A stretch of 64,000 nt of DNA from Wolfiporia cocos (Eukaryota; Basidiomycota; Agaricomycetes; Polyporales; Phaeolaceae): contig JACCLO010000012.1 of NCBI GenBank assembly GCA_029448655.1, positions 1,364,001-1,428,000 of the forward strand. Reading direction: 5' to 3'. Made by a program: the position numbers and the translations under genes. Shown here in pieces: positions 36,144 to 46,946 of this stretch (position 1 is the first letter of the stretch; the number at the start of each line of letters is the position of its first letter). The notes beneath the pieces were generated by a model that saw nothing but the letters and a program-made list of their open reading frames with translations, was not told the DNA's origin and ran no database searches.

Positions 36144-36257
36144 GTGCACAGCTGCATGCGCACAGCTGCATGCGCACAGCTGCATGCGCACAGCTGCATG
36201 CGCACAGCTGCATGCGCACAGCTGCATGCGCACAGCTGCATGCGCACAGCTGCATGC
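36144..36257. repeat. 14-bp tandem repeat, unit 2 (about eight units)
   Basis: CACAGCTGCATGCG repeated about eight times without visible variation. Because 14 is not a multiple of three and the unit has no stop in any frame, all three forward frames and the reverse frames stay open through it. Confidence 0.92.
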
Positions 36258-36464
36258 GGTGCGGAGCCAGTGAGCGAGGGTGAGTCCTCGTACATCGGCG
36301 GGCGGTGTTCGCTGGGCAAATCAGCCCGGGTGTGTGTGCGCGTCCCGTTGGACCAGCCGCACCGGGGACCAGTGGACGAGAATGGGATAGTGCACCCAGC
36401 GCGACATGCGCAGACGCTGGGCTGGATCGTCGCAGCGCGATGAACGCCACACGCGCATCTATTA

Positions 36465-36833
36465 GGACGATGCGACGAGTACGAGATGTGCCGTAGCTTG
36501 ACGGCGGGTGGCACCACGTCGCCGCGTCGCCTCCTGGGGCACAAGGATGGACAGCAGATCCTGCTCGTTCGCCGTGCGCATCAATCAGGACGATGCGACG
36601 AGTACGAGATGTGCCGTAGCTTGGCGGCGGATGGCACCACGTCTCTGCATCACCTCCTGGGGCACAAGGATGGACATCAGATCCTGCTCGTTCGCCGCGC
36701 GCATCGATCAGGACGATGGGACGAGTACGAGATGTGCCGTAGCTCGGTGGTGAGTGACATTGCGATATCATCTTACCTCCTGGGGCACGAGGATGGACAC
36801 CAGATCCTGCTCGTTCGCCGCACACAGTTGTGT
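36465..36833. repeat. 123-bp tandem repeat, unit 2 (three units)
   Basis: Units begin GGACGATG(C/G)GACGAGTACG at 36465, 36588 and 36711. The period is 41 codons, and one plus-strand frame gives repeated LGHKDGHQILLVRR motifs. Unit 1 has about one and a half units. Confidence 0.88.
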
Positions 36834-37793
36834 TGAGCGATCAACCACGCAAGAACTCGTTGATTGCGAGCGTTGGCGTCCGTTGGCGGCGCAAGCACAG
36901 CACCGTACGATGTCCCATACCGCTCCCCCACACGACGACGACGGGCACGATGTCGAGCGCGATATGTCGCCGCATTCATTTTGCGCTGTGGCCGCCAGGG
37001 GAGGTGGGAGATGGAAAGTGGGAAGTGGGGAGTGGGGAGTGGGGGTGTAGTGAACCGTGGCGAGGTGTATACCATGGCCACGGCGAGTCACACATTCCCT
37101 GGGATGCCTTGTCAGCTGACGGACAGAAAAAGATAGCCTCGAAGCGATGCTGGAATGGGTGTGGACGGCAGGAGGATGGCCGTCGGCTAAGTGGTTGCGT
37201 ACGTACCTTCCATGTCGCGCCACAGTGCGCGATTGAATATGCGTTCTCCCTTTTCATCTGATCGGTGTGTTGGCCGTGTGAACGACCGCTAGGCAGAACA
37301 GGTTCGGCAAGAGTGCTGCCAGAGCACAAGCGGCCCCACATCAATGGCTTGTATTTATTCACAAAGTATGTAAATTCAACGAGGCATGCTGCTAGCGGCG
37401 GCAGCAGTGGCGGCGGCAGCAGCAGCACACCGCTCTGCCACCCATTGCATCCGGTGATCACAAATTGAAAAAGAACTTGAGCTTGTGGGTGCCCATCAGA
37501 CGATGGACCAGCGGTCTGGACAAATCTCACGATATGGATGATCTTGTGATCCATCTGACAACCCACCCGGTTGGTAGCGAGCGATAAGCGAGCCGATGGG
37601 CCCATCGATTTGGGGCACCGGCCATGGAGACCGATGACGAGACAGCCGAGCCGAACGTCCTGAGGCACGCGACATGAGGTTCATGATCGAGGATTGCCAC
37701 AAGTACGTACTCGGCTTGTCATCGATTCATCTCGGGCCTCTACTTAGCAATCGATTGCCGCGCAACGATCAGGCAACGGAACATACATGTGGA

Positions 37794-38478
37794 CTATCGG
37801 TGGACAGTCTCTACATAGTCCTCTTCATTCACGGTGAGAGCACTCTTGACGGTGGCAAAACGTAATCTCTTTGACCTCGTGTCAGGATCACGTTGGCGAC
37901 CTCTTGCCGATAGGTAATCCGACCGCCGCCGCTGCCGTCTTGATGGGTCAGTCGAAAAGAATCCTGCCCGCTCAATCTCCTCGTATTCTGCATCCGACAG
38001 GTGTCGAAACCGCGTGACACCTCGCTCCCAGCGGATCCAGAGCACCTCGAGTTTCCATAGCGTGCCACAACCTGAGCTGATGTTCTCCAAGGACATCAGC
38101 TCATGAGGCCAGCCTTCGATCACCACTCTGTGATCCCTCACAATGCTCGTCCAGTAACTGCTCCACTTCATCCTCAAATTCCCGCAACCTGTTGTCTCTC
38201 CTGCATTTGGTGAGCCACGCACACATCAGAAATCGCTCAATTCGATCAGACTCACGCAAGCTCCGATCAATTTGCATGCGGACCAGGCTGCGCGTCCGGC
38301 TAGTTTTTTGCTTGTACGTAAGGCTCTGTTCTGTCGGCGGAGATGTGTATTGTGAGCGAGCAGCCATCGACTGATCCACTGACACTGACCTCGGTGGGAC
38401 GCTGACGGTCTGAACGTCGCGTTTGAATATGCAGATTGGCCATCTCACCGGGCCTACAAACTGCTCCGCAGGCTTCAA
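37794..38478 (-). other. Unrecognised basidiomycete-type coding segment, unit 2
   Basis: Counterpart of 22041-22702, with the same VVIEGWPHELMSL and LSDAEYEEIE motifs in the frame 38222-37794. Here the upstream frame (38478-38101) is uninterrupted and carries SLRESDRIERFL and EFEDEVEQLLDEH. The two frames overlap by about 120 bases, so at most one is coding there. An intron or frameshift must join them if this is a gene. Function unknown. Confidence 0.38.
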
Positions 38479-38980
38479 TTTGCATGCGAATATTTATTTC
38501 AAACAGCGCAGCTCGATACTCACGACATCAGCCGCTCGAGACCGCTGGAACGCAAAGTGCGTCTTGATATCTTCTAGCCACCGTAGACATTCGATCCATC
38601 GTTCTGATCCATTCTAGTGAACCAGCAGATCACGACATCGCTTGCCTTGCGGTCACCTATGGGATGGATCATGAGCATCGTCCCTGAGGACCGTCCCATT
38701 CAGATGTCATGCTGATGAGCATGTGGCTAGGAACGAGCACTCATCGTGAGTTATGGCAGCTGGCATCTTATGTTGACCTGGAAATCTATGTTTTCTGATG
38801 CCGCCTCTTGCGTTCAGAGCCGGCGAACCCCTGTACGTACATGTTGTGTTTGGGTTCCCCGTTCTGTCCTACCTCCGTCCGTTTACGTGATGGCTGATCT
38901 CTGCTCACGAGGTCAGGCGTTCGTGTCCAATCAGCGGTCTTGGCCCGTACCGGTGAGTGCGCACGGACCTCGTTAGCATG

Positions 38981-39286
38981 TATAAAAGGGTGGACGAGGC
39001 GAAAAATGTGCTCAGTGAGCCTGCCCCGGATCCTCTTTTCGTACCTGCCTCCCTTCTGCCTCCCAACAGTCCATTGTGATTGTGTCGACTCGATTCGAGG
39101 TTCTGCCGCTGCTGCCCTTTGAGCGCGTAATACCACTGCTACACGATAAGTTGCTGTTTGCCAATCCTGCGCTGTAACGGTGCTTACCACCTGCCTGCAG
39201 GTTGTGACTGACGGCACAGCGTGTGACCGCGCTGCGCGCCATCGGCAGCACAATCGACGCTTTGCGGAGGTGAGCTGTGGGCATCA
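38981..39286 (+). other. TATA-like site and coding-like segment, unit 2
   Basis: TATAAAAG at 38981-38988, followed by the same three coding-like blocks as unit 1. A few substitutions do not open or close the frames. Confidence 0.25.
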
Positions 39287-40717
39287 TGTCATACTCGTGC
39301 CTTCACTCGTTCATGTCCTCCTAAATCGATCGCTTACCACGTCCATCTCAGCACTGCGGCAAGACGACCGTCGTCATCTCATTCGCCGGCGAGTGACCGG
39401 GATTCCCATTCCAGCAGATGCTCGTGCTCACCTTGTGTGTACCCAGTGCCATCCGTCAAATTGGCTGCGATGTCTTTGCTCGCACTCAGCACCCACCTGG
39501 TGGGTCTGACGGACCATCCAATCTGGCTTCTTCTACACCATCGCTCGCCGCGCCGGTGTGTGTTTTCGGTCCTAAGCCTTTTGCACTCTCTCTCATCTCA
39601 CGCTCGCGCTCATCGATAGTCTGATCCGACCATCGCGCGCGCTGTGAATCGTGCGCCGTCGTTTGGCCTCTGCGATCCGGGCATAGTGTAAAAGTTGAAT
39701 AAATGTATTGACCGCGTACGACGATACGTGTAAATCCACGGCACGTAGTGTCCGTTTCGTAAACCGCGCCAACAGGGCCGCAGCAGCGGACGTCGACGCG
39801 GCACACAGGTGCGCGTGCATCGTCCGTGGGCTGGCCGGAGTTTGTGTGGGCTAGAGCTAGAAGCTCATCACCGCCGTGCTGGCTTTGAGAGCCGCACGTA
39901 GAGCCGACGGCCGCCGTCGGAGGTCAACGTGCGCCACATGTCCAGTGCTCCGCACGGGGCGACGTGGGCAGAAGTGCGAGTCGGGCAGGTGCCAGGGTTG
40001 CTGCGCTGCCGAACGACGCCCGCCGCTGCATGCGAGGTGCTTGCGTGGACGGCCGCGCGGGTGCTGTGGATGTGCTGGGCGTGCTTGGAGCACAAGATAG
40101 GCTGAGTGAATCGCCGTGGACGGGAGGACGCGGAGGCAGCAGGCACTCCACCGAAGCGAGGCGTGCGGCAGGCAGAGAAGCAAAGGCAGACTCGAGCCGC
40201 CACCAGGAGCGCACGCACGCACGCTCGCGAGCTCACTCGGCGCACAGCGATCGCGGTCGAGGACTCCGCCCGCAGCCCGTTTGCTCGTCCGTCCCAATGA
40301 GAGAGAGCGTTCGAGGCAAACCTACCTGGCTATCATGCCACTCACCTCGCCCTGCACAGCGATCTCGCGAGCTCGTGGCCGGCACGTCGGTGCTGCTACG
40401 AACGATGGGCACCTTGTCGAGCTTCTCTGCAGCGATCAGGCTCGACGCTCAGGGCGTCCGCCGAGTCCGGCCATAGCCCATCCTTGAGCGACCGGTCGTG
40501 CTCGTCGTCGTGTCCACCCTCTCGGTTGCCGTGCGTCCACACGATGTTGGTCCTGGCAGGCCCTCACCGACCTGAGTGTATGTGTGTGTGTGCGCGCGCG
40601 CGTGTGTGCAAGGACGCACGCACCGAAGTTGTCGCGTTGCATGCCTCACCGGACGGTGCTCGCCGTCGGCGGCACACCGTGCATAGCTCCTAGCGTCGTC
40701 GCCGTGCGCCAGCCGCG

Positions 40718-41050
40718 ATGCCCAACGGGATAGACAATATCGGTGGTTCGCCGACCACCGGCAAACCGAGAGAGCCCAATCACGACGATATCAGAAAGGC
40801 GCGACAACCCAATTTTGCGACGCCGTCAAACCTGCCGCACAGCGCACGGTCAGCGATCGACCGCCCAACGCACCATCGCCGCACCTGTCCGGGGTGCCCA
40901 TCCTCACTAGCACTATCCGCTACGCCGCCACCTCCTCTGTCCTTTGCGTTCGCTCGCGTGCGCCCCGACCCGCTCCTTCTCCCGTGTTCCCGTTCTCTCT
41001 CTCGCTCGTCAGCACAGCCGCCGCCAAACGAACACTCACCTGATCTGTGA
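40718..41050 (+). other. Open frame before the unit 2/3 junction
   Basis: A 110-codon frame beginning MPNGIDNIGGSPTTGKP is Pro/Ser/Arg-rich, without a recognised domain. In unit 1 the same region lacks the ATG context because of small indels around 24980. Probably not a gene. Confidence 0.2.
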
Positions 41051-41497
41051 CAGTGCGCGCTGCCCGTGCTGGCATGCCTGTGTGAGCCGCCCGGTGCGTG
41101 CGTGCGCGGGTCGCCGTGCACGCTGTGGTGCGAGCACGTCGAGCCGCTCCATCGCGTCGAACATCTTCTCACGGAAGCCCGCCTCCTCCGCCGCCCGGTA
41201 CACGCGCTCGTAGTCACCGTCATCGGTGTAGTCGTGTTTGCGTGCATGCGAGGAAGGCGGCCCACACTCGTCCTCGCTGTCGCCGAATTCATACGGGTAC
41301 GCGCCAGGGTCTGTGGCGGCGGCTCGGGGCCGCTTGTTGCTAGGGCCCGCGTGTGTTGTGTGTGGGTCGTCGCTCAATTCGTCATTTGCGCGTTGCCGTT
41401 TCTTGGCCGCTCTGCGGGCGGCCTTCCGGGCTTTGCGAAAGTCGCGCTCTGCCTGCTCCGCGGGTGTCCGCTTTAGGTGCAATTTCCCTGAGGGCAT
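41036..41497 (-). pseudogene. Truncated, chimeric NFKBIL1-like exon 1 at unit 2/3 junction
   Basis: Near-identical to the copy at 25291-25752: same start, same nine-base loss and same chimeric tail after about 41131. It has a few private changes (for example Arg for Glu near residue 10 and Pro-Ser-Asn in the acidic region). Confidence 0.85.
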
Positions 41498-43703
41498 CGC
41501 GGAGGTTCAGATGCTCGTTGTGTAAGGGCTGCTTACTGTGCAGCGTTGCGTAAGTGGTGAGCTGTGGTGGGATTGCCAGCAAGGCAATGACGAGATGAGA
41601 GGTGTGGAGAACACTCGCGGATCATTTCACCGCTGGGTCCGAACGGATCACTTGCCGCGATCAGAGCATACAAGTGATTATTAGAGCGGACAAACAGAAC
41701 GATACAAGGATGTCGACTTGGACAAGTACACCCGTTGGTCTATCGTGCGGTACTTGCCTGAGACTCAGGATCCTTGTCGTCTTCGACGTGTTCCTCCACT
41801 GCGTACACATCTACGAAGGCCTATGCCAAGCATCTCGAATACTGGGTGTATTGCTGTCTTGACATTGTCACATACTCTGCCAGTCTCCGGGATTGTACCG
41901 CTTCATGGAAATCCATCTACCTTGGTAGGCATCCCTCCTCCATTCAGCTTACACGACTCTGCGCCAAATGCGATGCTGGACTCTTGAAGCATGCCTGGAT
42001 GCAACCACCCTGAGAGCCTTCTGTGACGTACGGATTCTCCGAATCTCTTCACCTCATTTACGCGCTATCAGCTTGCTCAAAGTCTCGGCTGCGCATTCAA
42101 GTTGCCTCTCTCCCCCTGATAACGCGCCGCAAGTGATGTCGCAAGCGATCGTCAAATGCAACACCGATTCTCCTCAAAGGTAAGACACTACAGTGGCATG
42201 TGCAGCAGCACACAGTACAGCCCCACCATCAAGCCCGCCGTTCAAAGAAAGCCCGAGCGAGGCCACGCGCCGAACATGCACCCACAACCCCACGGCTAAG
42301 GCCACGTTCCTAGGCCTGCCGGCACCCGTCGTCTCAACATTTAGCCTCCGCCCACGCGCGCGCAGGCGTGCGCCGCCTTTCTCATCCCTGCTTCCCATCC
42401 CAAATCTTTTCCAGAACCCTTCTCGCACCTTGATCCTCTGATCCACGCACGCAGTCCCCCCTCCTGGGCGCAGCCATATCCGGCGATCCCGCGGCCAGAA
42501 GCAAGCAGGGCGCGGCCCGTCCCCCTTTCGTGCGCACGCGCTTCCGGGGCGTGCATCAGCCTGCGTCCCTCGCAGAGCAGCTCGCCTGCGCGTGCGCGTG
42601 CGCCCTGTGGCAATGGCGTCCCCGCTTCCCTCTCAATTCGCTCGCCGATGTCGATCGCCCGGGCGCGTGCAGGCCGCGCAGCCGCCGCCAACGCGCACTC
42701 GATAGGCCGCAAAGTCAAAATCAGAAATCGACCGCAGCGGGCGCGGGATGGCCGTGACGCTGCGCTGCTAAGCGGCGGCGAGCCACCTCCAGCCGCGGCG
42801 GGGCCGGGCTGCAACACGATCGCCATCAGCCCTCGCGCTCGCTAGCGGCGGCGCGGAGCGTGGGCCTGCGCGCGTGCCACTCCGGATTCCTCATCTGCCC
42901 TCGTTTTCTCCGTCTTCGCGTCTTCTCCTCGCCGTGCCGTCCCTAATTGGGGCCATTTCGTGCGCACGATTGCCGACGATCTGCTCGTCCGCGCCAGATT
43001 CCATACGAAATCTCAGGGCTCGCCGACGCGAAGCGTGCTCCGTGATCCGCTCCTGCACTAATTACATGAATTGCCTGGGCTAGCCGACGGCGAAGACGAC
43101 GCCTATCCGCAACTTGCCAAGCGACACGGAGCAAGGCGAGGGCGTTACGTACCGTGTTTCGTACGCCACTCCGAGAGCCTCGTCTGCTTCTCCTTCACTC
43201 CGCCCCTTCACCCCACCTATCCAGGAATTGTCTTTGGGGAATTAGAGCGGTCGTCAAGAAACGGAATGCGAATGCCGAGGGCTATTTTGGCCCACGGAGG
43301 CCAGCGCGGACGATCGTGCTGGTCTGGCGGTCCGCGCGATCGCCTCCAGATTGGGTGCGTATGCGCAAGCTGGAGATCGAGGCGGCCAGGGCGGTGCCGC
43401 GTCGCTGCAGATCTGACGCTTATGTTCGGTATTGACGGCGGTGGGATGGGCGAGCCAGCGAGCGGATGAGTGGCGGAACAGGCACAAGCCACATGCCCTG
43501 TGAGGACCACAAAGCCCCTGCCCGGTATGTAGTAGCGTGCGCACGTACAGGGATTTCAGGGAAAGCGCCGGCGACGATCTGCATGACAACGCGTCTTCGT
43601 GCTGCGGAGAATCCGTGGACGTCGGTCGGACGGGTCTCAGTCTGCGCTTTTCCCGACAGCGAACGCGTATGACGTACGCGGGTAAATGCGAATAGACGTA
43701 TAT
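41131..43703. repeat. Tandem segmental duplication, unit 3 (2.6-kb stub)
   Basis: Collinear with 10542-13123 and the equivalent part of unit 2 until GAATAGACGTATAT, after which unique sequence begins. It stops before the 31-bp minisatellite. It shares the 9-bp TAATTACAT insertion (near 43058) with unit 1 and the NFKBIL1 substitutions with unit 2. Confidence 0.92.
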
Positions 43704-45161
43704 ATAGAGCTCGCTGGATGTACGCATGAAATGCGCTGCGATGGGAGAACGGCGATCGTAGGGTCAGAGGTTTGAGTACTGTTCCGGTCGCACACCCTCC
43801 GATGGAATCGAAGGACCACTAGCCGAAATGACGCGTCGGACGTTCGTGATGGTGGCGTCAGGAGCTAGAGCGTCGGGAGCTCAAGGTAGTGAATGATTAT
43901 CGTGAGACCAAAACAGAGCATCGGTGAAGGCTATCTGGTGGGCGAAGCCAGGGTTTGCCCTGTGGATAGTGGGCGGCGGGTTCAGATTCGACTCGAGGGA
44001 CGGGATATCCCTCGAGGGCGGAGCGCGCGCAGAAGAAAATGAGCAGGCTATGGCGCGACGGCGTGCGTTCGATGCGTGCATATCGCGCCCTCACTCTAGG
44101 TGCAGTGTTCATTGTGGCTTGCGCGGTCTCGGCCACGGGCCGGGCAGGACGCGGGCAGCCACACCGCACGCGATAAGACAACACCCAATCGGCGGAAGCT
44201 CGTCAGGCAAATTGACTGTTCAGATGGGTGGATGGTATCGCGCTTTCCGCGGGACCCGAGATCCTTGACGTCTGTGCTGAGTCTTGGGACAGCGAAATTT
44301 TGTTTGTTGATTGCTCCGCGCTCAGCAGAAGGGTTCATTAAATTCTATGCATGTACATTCTACTGCAACACGGTTTTCGAGCGATGGGTCGTCCGATGCC
44401 TGATCTGGAACGGAAACCACAGCGCTGCTCCGCCCGTCAAATACTATGATGAAGGTCGCGAGAGATTTGGGGGACCTGTTGATGGTTCGCGCTCCGCCTC
44501 GGACACGCGCAGGGAGGGAGGCGTGCCAGGAGGGCCATCACCCGCCAGGGCTCCTCGCGCGCGCGTTCTGCACGGAAGTCAGGCTCGGCTGCATGGATTT
44601 TGCCGTGCGTCCTATTGCGCCCGGGCGTGCGTGACCGGTGGGCAGGCACGCCGGCCACTGTCACGCAGCCACAGTGCGCGGGCTCTGCGGGTGCCACTGG
44701 AGCACTCCGCTATATCGAGTGCGCGAGGCTATGACAGGGGCAGATGGGCATCAGCGGTGGCTTGAGAAAGTTGGTGATGGGCGCCGTCGGGCCTGAGACG
44801 GACCCTTGTGGCAGTCGCGCCTAGAGGGGACCGGGGTGTTTATCGGACGCAGTCTGCCACACATTCTTGCGCGGGCGAACGCGGTCGTGCGAGCTCGAGC
44901 GAGGAGAACGGCGGGGATAGTGGGCACGGCAATGCAGTGAACACTCTGTTGAACACGGACGATGATAGATCTGGGAGATGATAGATGTGGGGGACATCAG
45001 CTTGATTAGGCCTGGTCGGCTACCGACCGTGACGGAGTGCGCTGCGCGGGCTATGAATGGGAGCAGCCGTCGTGTCCTAAGCGATATAAGTCCGGTTCCC
45101 TCCCGACCACTTTCTGATTCCCCCTATATCCCCCCGCCATACCCAAAACGCCCCCATAATT
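43704..45161. other. Intergenic region before bZIP gene
   Basis: GC-rich sequence with a plus-strand frame at 44100-44765 of unusual composition and no domain. The last about 150 bases are the bZIP promoter, with GATATAAG at about 45082 and pyrimidine/CCCC-rich tracts directly before the ATG. Confidence 0.45.
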
Positions 45162-46946
45162 ATGTCCAGACACGCCCCCGCCCTCGCCATCTCGTCCCTC
45201 ATCGCGCCCGACGCCCTCTCCTCCCCGCTCGCCGACGCCCACCAAGTGCCCTGGGACGCCCACCTGCAGCCGACCGGCATGCTCTACTCGCCCACCCACC
45301 CGCCGCTCTACGACCTCCACGGCCAGTCCCACCCGTTCGCGCTCTTCCCCTCCCAGGCGTTCGCGATGCAGTCGCCCCCGCAGCCGTGCATGAACATCGC
45401 GTCGCCGATGCCGACGGCCGCAAAGGGCCTCCGCTGCAGCCGCATGGGCACGCCGAGCGCCGACGCGGAGCAGACGCTCTGTCTCCCCACGCACCAGGTG
45501 TTCGACATCCCCCCAGGCGGCTTCTCCGCCCCCTCGCCCTCGCCCTCGCCCGCGCCCGCACCCGAGCAGCCACGGGAGCGGCTGAGCATCTCGATCAACC
45601 CGAGCCTTGCCGTGCCGGCGAAGCGGCCGTCGGGCAGCATCGCGAGCGCGAGCAAGAAGGCGCGTTCGAGCACGTCGACGCGCGACTTTGTCCCCCCCGA
45701 CGTGTCCGGGCTCAGCAAGCGCGAGGCGCGGCTGGTCAAGAACCGCGCGGCGGCGTTCCTGAGCAGACAGCGGAAACGGGAGGAGTTTGAGAACATGGAG
45801 GTGTACGTGTATACCCGTGCCTGCGCCGTGCGCGATGCTCACTCATACGTGCGCCCCGAAACCAGACGCGTCGCAGAGCTCGAGCAGGAGAACGCGCGGT
45901 TGCTCGCGCTCGCGCAGCAGCACGCTGGGCGACAACACGACGACGAGCTCGTTTCCGAGGTGTCGCAGCTCCGGCAGCAGCTTGTGGACATGGAAGCGCG
46001 CGAGCGGGCACTCGCCGAAGAACTCTCACGGAAGGCAGCTTCAGCGGCGGGGCGCTCGCCATCGCCCACGCCGTCCGCGGCGTCGTCGATCAAGTCGGAA
46101 TTCTCGGAGCCGTCCCTGCGCTCTGCCAAGGGCGAAAAGTCCGGGGCGAGCCTCGGACTGATGGTGAGATCCGCTGTGCACGCACCGCCGCCTAAACGTT
46201 GACGCACGCGCCCTGCCCTGCCCTGCCCTCCCTAGGTGCTCCTCTGCGCGCTCCCGACGCTGCTCTCGATGCCCTCGCAGCAGTCCGCGCTCCCGCAGAC
46301 GCTCCCGCTCTCGTTCACGCACGCGAGCTCCGGGCTCGCGTCCTCTGCGCTCGACATGCACTCCTTCCTCCAGTCCGGGCCCGAGTTGGACTGGTCGCTG
46401 GGCGGGGTCGGGGCCGACACGGACCTCAGCTTCGACTTTGAGCTCGGCAGCAGCGACGAGCGCTCGCGGATCGCGTCTGCGGCGGCGGCGGCGCTCTCGA
46501 TGTCGAACCGCCGCCTCGAGTTCGTCGGCGACGAGGGTGCGCCGCTCGCGGACCTCGGCGCGCTCGACATCTCGTTCGACGCGGAGCCCGCGGAGAACGG
46601 CAAGATCCGCGTGCGCATACACCCACAGTCGGGGCCCTCGTCGGCGTCGTCGGTGTCCTCTGCGTCGTCGGCGGGGTCGCCGCCGGCATCGACGTCGGAC
46701 GACTCGGACGCGATGTCGCTCTGGGGCGAGCCGGATCTGGACGCGGAGGCGCTCGGCCCGTTTTTGGGCATGCCCGAGGACGCGCCTGCGACGGGGCTCG
46801 ACTACTTCGACTTTGAGCGCGGCAGCGCGAGCTTGTCGCGCGCGGGCTCGCCTGGTGCGAGTGCGCGCCGGCGCGTGCGCATCGCGCTGCGGAGCATGCC
46901 CGGGAAGGGGCGCGAGGGCGGCGAGTGGGAGGTCGAGCTGTGCTAG
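45162..46946 (+). CDS. bZIP transcription factor with post-zipper hydrophobic segment
   Basis: Three exons, 45162-45802, 45866-46163 and 46236-46946, with GT-AG introns of 63 and 72 bp give 549 residues in one frame. The N-terminus is Pro/Ser-rich. The basic region reads KREARLVKNRAAAFLSRQRKR and runs into a leucine zipper (VAELEQENARLLAL, then QLRQQLVDMEARE) across intron 1. The N-x-x-A-A-x-x-S-R core is the bZIP DNA-contact signature. Intron 2 falls in a stretch reading GASLGLMVLLCALPTLLSM, hydrophobic enough for a membrane anchor. The C-terminal half is acidic and Ser-rich, with LDYFDFERG and a basic end. The zipper-then-hydrophobic order recalls ATF6/CREB3-type ER-tethered factors, but residue matches are not specific, so membrane tethering is only a hypothesis. 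The target genes are unknown. Confidence 0.85.

Larger units (their letters stand above)
34890..37655. repeat. Pair of about 270-bp direct repeats within unit 2
   Basis: 34890-35160 and 37395-37655 correspond to the pair at 19420-19690 and 21645-21905 in unit 1. Confidence 0.72.
25386..41130. repeat. Tandem segmental duplication, unit 2 (15.7 kb)
   Basis: Direct repeat of unit 1. After removing a 710-bp LTR and an 1855-bp element with their target duplications, about 13.2 kb of core remains. Most of the difference from unit 1 is explained by the expanded 14-bp and 123-bp tandem repeats. Confidence 0.93.

Noticed and set aside
35602..36825. 407-codon minus-strand open frame, the longest non-transposon frame in unit 2
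   Set aside because: It is long only because it runs through the 14-bp and 123-bp tandem repeats. In unit 1 it is split into shorter frames, it has no domain, and the opposite strand is equally open.
10542..43703. Assembly artefact from joining two haplotypes
   Set aside because: Not fully excluded, but three copies with shared junction sequence, mosaic variants and distinct insertions on one contig fit real tandem copies better. Long reads would decide.
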